64,000 nucleotides of DNA from assembly GCA_029215795.1 (NCBI GenBank), contig JARDYH010000002.1, positions 42,764,001 through 42,828,000 on the forward strand, read 5' to 3'. The DNA is from Anniella stebbinsi. Lineage: Eukaryota; Chordata; Lepidosauria; Squamata; Anniellidae. A program made the position numbers and the translations under genes. Shown in pieces: positions 31,151 to 41,370 of the stretch (position 1 is its first letter; every line of letters starts with the position of its first letter). The notes below the pieces were generated by a model. That model was given only the letters and a program-made list of their open reading frames with translations, did no database searches and had not been told where the DNA came from.

Positions 31151-31327
31151 AACATAGGAATATAGGAAGCTGCTTTATACAGAGAGATACCATTGATCTA
31201 TTTAGCCCAGTATTGTTGACATTGACTGGCAGAAGCTCTCTAGGGTTACAGGCAAGAGTCTTTGTTGTTCTACCTGAAGATGCTGGGGGTAGAGCACATG
31301 TGCTCTACTACTGAGCTACAGCTACCT
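31151..31327 (-). mobile_element. tRNA-derived SINE with CR1-like tail, B box lost
   Basis: Read on the minus strand, it starts GGAGGTAGCTGTAGCTCAG with an intact A box (TAGCTCAGTAGTAGAGC). It then runs through a body with CAGAGAGCTTCTGCCAG-type sequence (complement of 31228-31245) to a tail TTCCTATATTCCTATG. The tRNA-like B box (normally GGTTCAATCCC) is replaced by a short palindrome AGAGCACATGTGCTCT. This copy could not direct RNA polymerase III in the normal way. A sister copy is at 50419. Confidence 0.75.
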
Positions 31328-31390
31328 CCATAACTCCATATTTCTCCATAGCACCAACCCTAAAAGCTGCAAAGATAAATTGTAGATTTA

Positions 31391-31415
31391 TACTACTACT
31401 ACTACTACTATTATT
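31391..31415. repeat. (ACT)n microsatellite
   Basis: Eight ACT units ending in ATT units. Confidence 0.9.
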
Positions 31416-32014
31416 TAAAATGCATGGGCTTATTGGATTATGGAAAAAAAGAAACAGGACCCTGCAAGCATCGCTGCTAATGCAAGGTGTAGGAATGTGC
31501 AACAAGACACGAAAAGGTGCAACCCCTCTAAAGAGCAAGGCTGTTGGCAATGCCACTTCCGCACCAGCCCACAGGTAGTCCTCACCTCATGGCCAACAGG
31601 CACATGCCAACCTTGGATAGAAGAGTGTGAAGGAAGCACAACTGAGCCGGAGGTAGGGGATCAGACCAGCTCTGCTGCCTCCCTCCCCTTTTTCTGAGGT
31701 GAAACCCCCCAAAGAATCCCAGAAGTTGTGCTCTGCCTAGGTTTGTCCACCAAGAGACCTCAGCTAGTATGAAGCCAAACCAAACTCTCTCTTCGCTGGT
31801 GCCTGCAAACACTCTTCTCTTGCACTTGCTGGTTGCTTGAGCAGAAACAGGCTTTTATAAGCTTTATTCCCATCTCTTGTATGCAGTCCAGTGAGAGCCT
31901 GAGCCAATGATGCTCAGTGTATCACCTGCTGCAAGGTATAATATTGGGGTTGCCCTGAATCCTATTTTCCAGAGGTGGAAGATGTCTTCTATTTGAAGGG
32001 CTGTCTGGTCCACA

Positions 32015-32065
32015 CCTCCTCCTCCTCCTCCTCCTCCTCCTCCTCCTCCTCCTCCTCCTCCTCCC
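32015..32065. repeat. (TCC)n microsatellite
   Basis: About 16 uninterrupted TCC units, immediately upstream of the CR1 fragment. Confidence 0.97.
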
Positions 32066-32084
32066 AGTGCATATTATGGCATTC

Positions 32085-32362
32085 CCTTCCACATGATGTA
32101 GTGATGACCTCCAATTTGGATGGCTTTAAAAGGAGATTGGACAAATTCATGGAGGAGAAGGCTATTGATGGCTACTAGTCTTGGTGGCTATATGCTACCT
32201 CCAGTATCAGAAGCAGTATACTTACGTGAACCAGTTGCTGGGGAACATGAGTAGGAGGGTGCTGTCTTGCTTGTGGGTTCCTGGTCAACAGCTGGTTGGC
32301 CATTGTGCAAACAGAATGCTGGACTAGATGGACCCTGATCCAGCATGGCTGTTCTTATGGTT
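32085..32362 (+). mobile_element. CR1-type LINE 3' end
   Basis: The full block order is present: CCTTCCACATGATGTAGTG, GATGGCTTTAAAAGGAGATT, GGACAAATTCATGGAGG, CTACTAGTCTTGG, CCAGTTGCTGGGGAACATG, GGACTAGATGGACCCTGATC and CAGCATGGCTGTTCTTATGG. It ends at the characteristic TTCTTATG terminus and sits in the Family F element above. Confidence 0.88.
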
Positions 32363-32639
32363 TAAAGATAAAGAACCATAAGAAAGGAAAGCAGGGAGGG
32401 CCTTGATGTTACCCATCCACAGTGAGCACCTGGGCAGCAGACTGAGCAGGCACACTGGTCACTTGGTCACAGTCTTCTCCACTATGGTGAGATGTATTGC
32501 ATTTCTATTTAAGTTTTATAGTAGGTCTTCTAAATGTGCATCTATATATAGAAATTAGCATATGCAATTTATGCAAACCAAAGTCTTCTTGTGTCCCTTT
32601 TTAAATGCCCCCTTTTGGCAATGCCTCTTCCTCAGCCCC

Positions 32640-33949
32640 AGCAATCCTCCCCCACCCCAGCTGCTTTTCCTGTACACACCAGGAGATAGCAGCAACCTCT
32701 GTCTTTAAAAATACTGGGGTGTTTTTTTTTGTGGCGCGAAGGCTAGAAGGGGTGGGAGGCGTGCAGGGCAGATGCCATTGTGAGATGGCCCAGCAAAAAT
32801 CCGTGAGTGCCCACTAATGAGCATGCAATAAAACACTCATCTGATGGAGCTTTCCGTGAAGATGGCAGGGCACTTTATGCATGCTTTATCCATCCACCCA
32901 TCAATCCATCAGATTAATATCCTGCCTTTCTACCAAACAACAGTTAAGGCAGATTCTAGGCTCCTTATTCAAAGAAAACTTTCTGGGTGTGTATAGGTCT
33001 TGGGTTCTACAGTTAATAGAACTGTATTAATGTACAGTTAATAGCAGCAGCCCACAACCCATACAAAACATGTCTCCCAAGGACAACTAGCTAGGACTTT
33101 GTTTTTCTTAAACCATATTTTTGTAGGCTTCATTTTTATATTTCCACATTCTATAACATCTCTATAAAGAAATGCCTAGTGCCAAATGCTGTTAACAAGA
33201 CATTAGTCCTTATGAAAGAAGGCCAAGGCACGGAGGATTAAAGCCATGTACAACATGAGGCTGGTACTGGCATCTGGAGTTTAGCTGCCATTGAAAACCG
33301 AAAGCAGATTATGTTTGATAGAAAAATGTTGGTTACTTTTATAGGCTGAGTCTATTCCTCACATCATTAGACATTACTTTCACTTTCCTGAATTAGTTAT
33401 CTTAGTGCTAAGAAAACAACTGTAAGAATCATTGGAAGAAGAAGAGCTTTGAAATTTAGTGTTCCCCGGGAAATTATTACCATATTACTGTAGATATGCA
33501 GACCAATAAAACAGACAGAATGGTCACATTCCATTCATGATTACACATATTCCCCAATATATAAAAATGCACAGCCAGCATTGGAGGAAGACAAACTTAT
33601 CATATTGAAACAGCTGTAAGCTTCAAACATGGAGTGGCAAGCTTTATGTATATTTATTGGGAAGCCCTAGACTAACAGTGCCTATATCCAGATATGTTTT
33701 GTTGCCAGCCGAGTGGGCTGTCAAAGAACTTATAATTGGAGTAAATGAACGAGACTTGCATCTTAATGAGTGTGAAGCTGACTAGTCGGGTTGTCTTATG
33801 GATGACAAATCTATTAACTCTTACTAGTAGCTAGATAAAGCCTCAATACCAGATGTGGATATAGAGAGGGGTTGTGCCTTCCATGCTCTGCTAGTTTGCT
33901 TCCTGGAAGCATTTAGATGTCCACTGTTGAAAGCAGGATACTATCCATC
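32640..33949. other. No gene or repeat recognised
   Basis: AT-rich unique-looking DNA. A short CCAT tract at 33942-33955 marks the start of the next SINE's tail. Confidence 0.5.
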
Positions 33950-34614
33950 CATCCATTAATTCATTGCATTTATGTCCAGCTTTTTTCTCTCCAGGGAACC
34001 CAAGGCGGCATATATAGGGTGACCATATTTGGCAAACCAAAAAAGAGGACACCCTGTGGGGGTGGGGTGGGAAAGCGGCTTTCCAGGGCCTCTGGGAAGT
34101 GCATCATGCCCCCCCCTTGCCACCTTAAAGGCCCTGGAGTGGAGGAGGGGAAAGTGTGTCATTCCTGCCCCCCACTGCTCCAATTGGGGCCTTTTCTACA
34201 ATGTCCAGGAAAGACACACTTTCCCCTTTAAGGCCCTGATTGGAGCAGCGGGAGGGAAATGACCCACCTCCAGAAAGCACATCATTCCCTCCCACCATGC
34301 TAATGGCAGCCTTCAAGGGGAAAGTGTGTCTTTCCAGGACATTGTAGAAAATGACAGAAAATCCCCCGACACCCAGGATGGAACAAAAACCAGGACAAAT
34401 CCAGGGAAATCCTGACAGTTGGTCACCCTAGGCATATACAACCCTCCTCTTCTCCATTTTATCCTCACAACAACAACCCTGTCAGGTAGGTTGGGCTGAG
34501 AGTCTGTGACTGGCCCAAAGTCATCTAGTGAGCTTTCATGGCTGAGTGGGAACTAGAACCCAGATCTCCCGACTCTCAGTCCAACACTCTAACCACTATA
34601 CCATACTGGCTCTC
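33950..34614 (-). mobile_element. MIR/CORE-type tRNA-derived SINE, interrupted
   Basis: On the minus strand the tRNA-related head has an A box (GTATAGTGGTTAGAGTGTTG) and a B box (GGTTCTAGTTCCC). The CORE-like body follows (complement of CACTAGATGACTTTGGGCC). Then comes GGGTTGTTGTTGTGAGGATA and an L2-like 3' tail (complement of GGGAACCCAAGGCGGCATA and TGCATTTATGTCCAGC). Families of this type borrow L2 machinery. A 416-bp hAT element at 34015-34430 splits body from tail. Confidence 0.82.
34015..34430. mobile_element. Non-autonomous hAT-type element with 8-bp target duplication
   Basis: It starts TAGGGTGACCATATTTGGC and ends AGTTGGTCACCCTA. The perfect duplication GGCATATA is at 34007-34014 and 34431-34438. 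Its ends share TAGGGTGACCATAT with Family A, so the two probably used the same or a closely related transposase. Interior pieces (GGAAAGTGTGTC, TACAATGTCCAGGAAAGAC) recur in inverted orientation. No coding frame. It sits in the SINE above and is younger than it. Confidence 0.9.
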
Positions 34615-34619
34615 AAGAC

Positions 34620-35311
34620 TAGACGGACCCTTTATTTGATCCACCAGGGCTCCTTGTACATTATATGAAACTCTGTGCTAGAGAGCAATTATCCAGTTTT
34701 ACGTCTACAGAACCACTTCAACTGTTTTATGAAATGTGTTTGTTGTCTCTCTATTAAGAAAACACTATCATACATCACACAGGATAAAACATTTCATTAA
34801 AAAAACACGGAGACTCCAGTAAAAACAGCTGCTTGTGAGAGATCTCATGTGAAATGCAAAACTTTTTATGCACCATGGTGCTCAAAATACGGAACTATCA
34901 GCTTTTATGGTATAATAATTCTGAGTACATTATCATTTCCTTCTAGCAATCTTATTTATTCGTGGAGCTTTGCATACACAAAGATACAGTCTTTTATATC
35001 ACGCAAAGCCCACTGAAACGGCAAACTCTCAAGGCTGAAATCTTGTCTGATTAAATTGTCTGATGGGTTAACTCTAATGATGTCATTGAAATCAACATAA
35101 AGCAAGAAAAGGGGGGAGACCTCACAGTCCAGAGCTGTCAGAGTATGGTTCCATGCTCCCCATGTTGTTTGGTAGCCTGTGCTATACCAATGTAATTTTA
35201 GACCTTGGACTTAAGGGCCTCATGACCTTTAGATGACCTTGTGTACTACCTCAGTTGTGAAGCAAAGCACAAATATTTCTCTCTCTGCTCACTTCCATTC
35301 TACGCTTTATT
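34620..35311. other. No gene or repeat recognised
   Basis: Unique-looking AT-rich DNA. Confidence 0.5.
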
Positions 35312-35698
35312 TTATTTATTTATTTATTGCATTTTTATACTGCCCAATAGCTGAAGCTCTCTGGGCGGTTTACAAAAATTAAAACCATAAAACCCATTCA
35401 AAATATAAAACAACAACAGTATAAAAATACAATATACGAACTCAAGCAGGATAAAACCAAGCAGCAATGCAAAATTAATACCAATTTAAAATATAGATTT
35501 AAAATTGCAAAGTTAAAAATTAAACTGATAAACTGTTTAAATACTGAGAAAATAAAAAGGTCTTTACCTGGCGTCTAAAAGAGTATAATGTAGGTGCCAA
35601 GGGAACCTCTCTAGGGAGCTCATTCCACAGCCGGGGTGCCTCAACAGAGAAGGCCCTCCTCCTGGTAGCCACCTTCCTCACTTCCTTTGGCAGGGGTT
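35312..35698 (-). mobile_element. L2-clade LINE 3' end, minus strand
   Basis: On the minus strand the C-terminal coding part reads RRAFSVEAPRLWNELPREV, then PLAPTLYSFRRQVKT. This is a good match to the L2 ORF2 end with the LWNELP motif intact. It is followed by an AT-rich untranslated region, the terminal block (complement of CTGCCCAATAGCTGAAGCTC, TCTGGGCGGTTTAC) and an AAAT tail at 35309-35330. Truncation on the coding side falls exactly at a short TTAGGG tract. Confidence 0.88.
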
Positions 35699-35709
35699 AG
35701 GGTTAGGGG
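35693..35709. repeat. Short telomere-like TTAGGG tract
   Basis: GGGGTTAGGGTTAGGGG contains just over two vertebrate telomere hexamers. It sits at the truncation point of the minus-strand L2. Confidence 0.6.
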
Positions 35710-36361
35710 CTTTACAACTGCTGCTACATTCCTGATACCCTAGAGCAAAAACAAACATGCAAACACACACACATCCTGTTTGCTAAGCCTAACTCAAAAA
35801 AAGAAAAAGAAAAAAAAGACATATTCCGAGGACGTGTGGTTTTTCATTTTAAACTCGCTAAAATCAAAGAACCATCTTGACTACAGGAATAAAATCAAGT
35901 TTGCTTCTAATGCTTAAGTACATTGACTGAGGAACAGGCCCCGTTTTGTTGTAGAAAAGAATAAAATAAAGAATAAAATATTTTAAAAGTCAAAATAAGA
36001 ACATGAGATCTATAACCATCTATCTGCCCACTCCTGACTATAAAATGTTTTGAAAAATAACAAGAAGGAAAGGAGGTTGTGAGGGCAGCATGCCCATGCT
36101 AGCCCAGGTGCAGATGCTGCACCTATTTGCTGCTCTCTGGGATATAATCTGGCCCACCCTGGGTTGTAAAGCTCTGGACTTCGGCCTCCAGCTCTAACTA
36201 ATCTACTGGTGGGGGTTTCCAGATTAAAACCCAGAGCAACGAACAGTTCAAAACAACAACACAATGTTCCTTCCTGAGTTTCTATGACAGTATTCCCCTC
36301 ACCCCCATTGTGGAGGTAATAGCAACTTTGGGGGGTGATTGATTTAGCTGAGGGAAACAGT

Positions 36362-36467
36362 GAGCCTATCTACACTACTGCTTTAAAATGGTTTATAACA
36401 GTTTTAAACTGGTTAACCGGTTTAAAATTGTTTTAAACCGTTTTAAAGCAGTAGTGTAGATAGGCTC
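36362..36467. mobile_element. Family C miniature palindrome with AGT duplication
   Basis: This 106-bp, almost perfect palindrome starts GAGCCTATCTACACTACTG and ends CAGTAGTGTAGATAGGCTC, with centre GGTTAACC. It is flanked by AGT on both sides (36359-36361 and 36468-36470). An alternative reading with AGCC ends gives a 5-bp duplication CAGTG. Only a handful of mismatches separate the arms, so it is among the youngest insertions in the window. Confidence 0.88.
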
Positions 36468-38797
36468 AGTGGGGGAGAAAAAAGTTAAACACCCATTTAG
36501 CCAGTGCTACTTGCCTGATTGTCATCCCCACCCCCCAAAAATGATAGATCTTCCACATCATTGATTCATCTAATTGATTCCTAATTGCTGATTGGAATGG
36601 AGAGAGACCGTGGGCTTCTCCACATTCAGCAAACCCCCCACAGCCTTACTGGGGCTGTGTTGAACAATTGGCAACTGTGTTTGCTAGTTCCTTCCCATAT
36701 GTTTCAATTCTACTATCTGCAGATGGCACTGTTTTGTAGCATGTTTTCCATTTATTACTGCATTTTCAGGGTTTTATAAAATGATGGATTCCAGCGTGAA
36801 ATCAGCGTGAGGCTGATTAGAGGCTGATGACATCATGTGCAATAAATCGTTAGTGTGGAGAAGCTCTGTGTCTGCCCTGATTATTGTATTCACTCAACAG
36901 CCCCTTCAGCTGGGGGTCTGGAATACTGGCGGAGAGAAAAGCATCTTGGGACTTCAGCAGTTTTGAGGGGAAGTGGTTCACTAGGGAAGGGTTAAGAATT
37001 TAAGATCCCCTTCCCTGGTCTCTGCCCACTGCAAATTTCCCCTTTCACAGGGCTCTTTCGCCAATACCCCCTCCCCCTCCCCGCCTTTGTTTTTATATTA
37101 GCACAGACACAGCCTTTGAATGCTAAGGTCAAAATCAGGAGAGCCATGATCAAATCTCCACAATGGTAAGAGTTTTGAGTGGAGCTGCAAGGCCATTTCC
37201 CACGTGGTGTTTTTCAGTCTAATTCCTCCAGGTGTGGGATTAGATGTGGTGAAAATTAGACTGAGTCCAGGGGTCAGGCTTGTGGATTTCATTAAGTGAT
37301 GCCCATACCTCCCTGCCCTTATTCTAGCACTGTCGTCAGTTCAATTGTATCATTTTTGAGAGAGGGCAGGAATATGCAAAATGGTGTTTACAGTTTCCAA
37401 TGTACCCTCAGACACCTTTCTTGGCACCTGCCAAAGTGCCCCCCTTTTAAGGGGTTGCTGTGAAATAGGTTTCTGTTGGTGCTGAAAACTCTCAATTGAG
37501 CCGCAGACGTCACCTCTGCCTTGTACTCAGTCTTTTTGGAAGGTTACTTGTCCTTTGCCATGGCTCCCACAGCAGCCATTTTGTGGTGGTGCCCAGAACA
37601 GTTTTTCAAATTGCCAAATGTACCAAACACACCTAGAAGGTTGCCTTTTCCTGAGACAGGGGAAAAGCAAAACTGCACATAGTATTTCACATGTGGATAT
37701 GCCATATATTCATAGCATGGTACACACACACACACACACACACACTCACTCATAACATGGTATATTATACTTGCTGTTTTGTTTTCAATTTCTTTTCTTG
37801 GTAATTATTAACACAGAAATTAGCCTTTTGTGTTTTCACTGTTCCAGCACATCGAGTGCAGTGAGGTTTTTTGTTGTTGTTGCCCCAATATATTTTTGGT
37901 ACTTAATACCCAATCCATTAACACAAGCACACACACACATTTGTTGCAAAGTATTCAACTAAATGATGTGCCAATGTGTTGCCTAGTGATCCAGGTTGGA
38001 GGGCTCTTCACACTCTGCTTTGGATTTTACTATCCTTATTTTATTGATTGCAAACTTGATCTACAAACTTGATTGCCATGCTGTATAATTAACTCTGTGG
38101 GTTAATTATGCAAAGTCATTTGCATGCTTTGTGATTTTGATGTAAAGGTATTTTTCAAGTTCTTTTCAACAACTTGAAATCCATTTGCTGAAATCTGCTC
38201 GCTGAGTATATCCATCACTACCTTTTTCCTCCCTTCAAGGATGAGGACTACATTTGATGAGGAAAAGGTAGTTTAGGAAGAATTCCAGGTATGTGCATCT
38301 GGGTAATTGCACTCTTTTAAAAATCCAGCTAATGTCTACACCAGTTGCAAATCCACTCCAACTTTCATGTGAGTGACATGTTGACAGAGGTATGAGATGC
38401 TCACCTGTACATTGTGTATCATTTCCCCCCCTCCTTGGTATGACAGGTTATATGACTCGTCATTTGGAGAACCTTACATTAATGGAGGGTTCAGTTATTC
38501 CATTCATGGCAAGGTTTTGCTTTTATCAGCATCCCTCTCTTTCAACACCTGCCTTTATAGGATCAATGTAGTACATGCATCTATGGAGTTAAAGCCAGAA
38601 TGACCTGTGAGAGTGCAGTCCTAAGGGAATGACGCTGTATGGATGGAGTTCTCTGAGCCTGGAGCCCTCCATCTATCCTAATCCTTGGCAAGCAAGGCAG
38701 GAGGAATGACAGAGACTTTGAAACCTTTTTATCTAGATAGGTCTCTCTGCCTGTCTAGCTGGCCTACTCCTTAGTGGTCAGAGAAGGGAACAGAGAG
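36468..38797. other. No gene recognised; one (CA)n microsatellite
   Basis: Unique-looking DNA with (CA)n at 37721-37746, which is bounded by the near-repeat CATAGCATGGTA / CATAACATGGTA. No repeat family or coding motif was recognised. Confidence 0.5.
37721..37746. repeat. (CA)n microsatellite
   Basis: About 13 CA units. Confidence 0.95.
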
Positions 38798-39118
38798 CAG
38801 GGCTGACGTCAAGGGTAGGCATGGTGGGGTACCTGCCCTGGGACCACATGCCAGCAGGGGCCCACTGACAAAAGATCCCTGGAGTTGTTCCTCTTCACCA
38901 TGCAACTTGCTTGTTCACCTGCCTCTCATTCTGGCCCAGATAATGGTGGTGGCGTGAAGGAGGCGCCTGCTTTCTCTCTGCCAGCAAGTGGTACCAACAA
39001 TGAGAAAGAGGATGAGAAGCAATAGCAGCTGGTGACAATGGCAGTGAGAAAGGAGACTCACTGGAGGCCCATTGAGGGCATCTTGCCCAAGGACCCTCAA
39101 AATCTGGAGCCAACACTG
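38798..39118. mobile_element. Family G hAT-like element, copy 2
   Basis: Begins CAGGGCTGACGTCAAGGG and ends GGAGCCAACACTG. The flanks ACAGAGAG (38790-38797) and ATGGAGAG (39119-39126) agree at 6 of 8. It is collinear with 24707-25046. The 200-codon minus frame at 38895-39497 crosses its right boundary into unrelated DNA, so it is not a gene. Confidence 0.68.
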
Positions 39119-39931
39119 ATGGAGAGGCTGGTGGATAGAGCAGATCCATGACTTTCTCCCCTTGCTTTGCCTCCCAGCCCACCATCCCACCCTTTTCACC
39201 CTCCCCCAACTCTCTTGGGGTCCTTAGAAGAGAAGCCACCACAGGACTTTCTAAGGTGACTGTAAGGGGTGGGATAGGAAACCTACTCTTGGATTTCCCT
39301 CCTGGAGGTGGCAGCTGAATTGAAGGCCTCAGGGTGAGAAACCCACACCATGCTGTGAACAGTCTGGAAGGGCATCCCAGGAACCATAGGATTGCCCTAT
39401 AAAATAATGTAGCCCAACCGCCTTTACTGATGATAAAACTAGAGCCATTTCTGCAGGATTCCTCATGTTTAAGCACATTGCTTTGTGCCTTAAACAAATG
39501 GATTTGGTGAACAAGAATTTCCCCCTTCTTTTGTTAAAAGAGTATATTCAAAAAGTGCCTCTCCTTCGCCAGTTCACCCAGTGCACTGATTTAACAGTTA
39601 TGATGTGAAAAACTGATTTGATATGGTTGCTGGTTGACTCATTTGATGGGTCATCACCTGTGTACATAGAATAGGACCCAATATGTTGCTGTGTCCTTAT
39701 TCATCATCAGCTTTAGCTGATGATTAATAAATGAATCATGCATTGTACTTTCTTCTCTTCTTACAGGTGCTTAACCTGCCTGTCTGCTTAACTGTTTTCC
39801 TTGATGCTTTGCCACTGAGGCTGAGACACTTCATCCCTTGGGGCTCCTGTCACTCTTATGAAGAGGCATGCCCTCCTGTGTGAATGATGGGGTGTGTGTA
39901 TACCAATTCTAAGATGATGCCTGCCATCTGC

Positions 39932-39951
39932 GCTCTCTCTCTCTCTCTCTT
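39932..39951. repeat. (CT)n microsatellite
   Basis: Ten CT units, followed by TTAAATAAAG. Confidence 0.9.
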
Positions 39952-40008
39952 AAATAAAGCATTGTCTGATTAAAGACATGACTTCTTAGACAATTAAAAA
40001 GTTTTTTA

Positions 40009-40098
40009 GGCTGCAATCCTATACCCACCTGCCGGAAACTAAGCCCCATTGAACTCTATGGGACTTACTTCTGAGTAGATATGTAGAGGATTGTGCTG
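40009..40098. mobile_element. Family D short palindrome with TTA duplication
   Basis: The 90-bp element GGCTGCAATCCTATAC ... GAGGATTGTGCTG is flanked by TTA on both sides (40006-40008 and 40099-40101). The middle reads AGCCCCATTGAACTCTATGG then GACTTACTTCTGAGTAGA. The TTA duplication matches the PIF/Harbinger target pattern and the TAA at 21517. Confidence 0.8.
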
Positions 40099-40400
40099 TT
40101 AATTCATCTAACTAATTAATTGATTAAAGGCTTCAGCCTGCAGTTATGGTGTAATGATCACTGAGCGAGTACAGATGACCACTGATCAAGTGATAAATAT
40201 AAGTTGGTAGAATGTAATGTACTGCCAAGTGGTAAAGAGGGTTTTTTTAAAAAAAACTTTCTTCTGTTTCTCCAGATTATAGACATTATAGTTTACCAAG
40301 TGACAATATATACACAAATAAATACTACTGTAAGTTACCACTTGGTAAATGGTTGTCTGTGTTTACCTACTCTTGTGGGTTTCTCCATCCTAAACCATTT

Positions 40401-40434
40401 CCCCCCCCTCCTCCTCCTCCTCCTCCTCCTCCCA
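40401..40434. repeat. (CCT)n microsatellite
   Basis: A poly-C run leads into about eight CCT units. Confidence 0.95.
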
Positions 40435-40744
40435 CCTTTTCCCCAGTACTGGTACACAAGGCTGCTTTACAAAATTAAAACTTATTAGGGGTTGTGCGCT
40501 CTGCTCCACCCATTCAGAGGTCCATCGGTGGTCCATCCATGAGGAGAAGATCATGGGTGGTTTTAAAACCTTGAGATCTATGGAGCAGAGCAGATGGCCT
40601 TTGGACCACTGAACCACCCTGAAAATGTCTGACCAGTTTTTAGGGTCTATCTGAGGCTTGCATTTTAGTTGTTGGGAGTCAACAGAACAGTTCTCCACAT
40701 AAGGAAAATGCTCAGGTTTTGAGTTTGTCATCTGTGGCTAACCA

Positions 40745-41268
40745 ATAGTCAGAGGATGAATTCAAATGACACTTCAGGCAACGGAGGGGGAAATAGCATA
40801 CTGACTGTGCATTATTTTGGCAGCGTGGTGGTGGCACCTGCCACACGACATGTTGCCCCCCCACCCATCGCACGGCTAAAAGTCCTAGCATCCTTCTGGG
40901 CTGCTGTGACTCCTCCCTCCCACCTCCCTCAGTACTCTGGCCGTATCCCAGCATGCACTGCAAGTTCTTCCGGCTGTATGGGAGCAGCCTGGGTTTTTTT
41001 GGCTGCTCTGGCCGGCGAACTCTATGATCAAATGACATAGTACACGGAGAGAGGGGGTTCTCTCCACGCAACACTTTAAACAACGGAATTCGGGATAAAC
41101 AATGTGCAAGCCCGTTGTTTTTCTCCATTGTTTAAGCGTACTGTCAGTTGTGTGTGCATTGTGTGTTGCCCTCCACATGACACAATAAGCAACACAACTG
41201 ATGATTGCCCCCCTCCCCCCCCGCACTCCTGTTGATTATAATGTTGTCCGAATCAGGCCACAGTCTCC
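40745..41268. mobile_element. Probable hAT-like element with GTTGTCCGAA-type end
   Basis: The right end ATGTTGTCCGAATCAGGCC is weakly answered on the left by GATGAATTCAAATGACAC. The interior has AACAATG/CATTGTT mirrored words around 41080-41140. The same right end (GTTGTCCGAAACCAGCC) is seen at 63955-63972 and, more loosely, in Family B. Boundaries are tentative. Confidence 0.45.
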
Positions 41269-41370
41269 TTCCTCTCCCCCCTCCAATCCCAATGCTTAGG
41301 GGGAGGGGTTGCAAATGATATAACCCATTTGTCCTTGCTCTGGAAGTCATTCCTTTGCTAGCTGTTCACA

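Larger units (their letters stand above)
31943..32626 (+). mobile_element. Family F element split by a CR1 insertion
   Basis: The left part (GATGTCTTCTATTTGAAGGG, CTGTCTGGTCCA) and right part (TAAAGATAAAGAACCATAAG, GTGAGCACCTGGGCAGCAG, GACTGAGCAGGCACACTGG, ATGCCCCCTTTTGGCAATGC) are together collinear with 43439-43759. Between them lie (TCC)n and a CR1 3' end. Ends are degraded. Confidence 0.65.

Noticed and set aside
38895..39497. 200-codon minus-strand open frame
   Set aside because: It runs across the boundary of a Family G transposon into flanking DNA and its composition follows the local C- and T-rich antisense sequence. No motif is recognised.
39755..39960. Possible terminal exon: polypyrimidine tract plus CAG at about 39767, and AATAAA at about 39953
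   Set aside because: The acceptor-like site and polyadenylation-like signal are common by chance in T-rich DNA. No open frame joins them and there is no partner exon.
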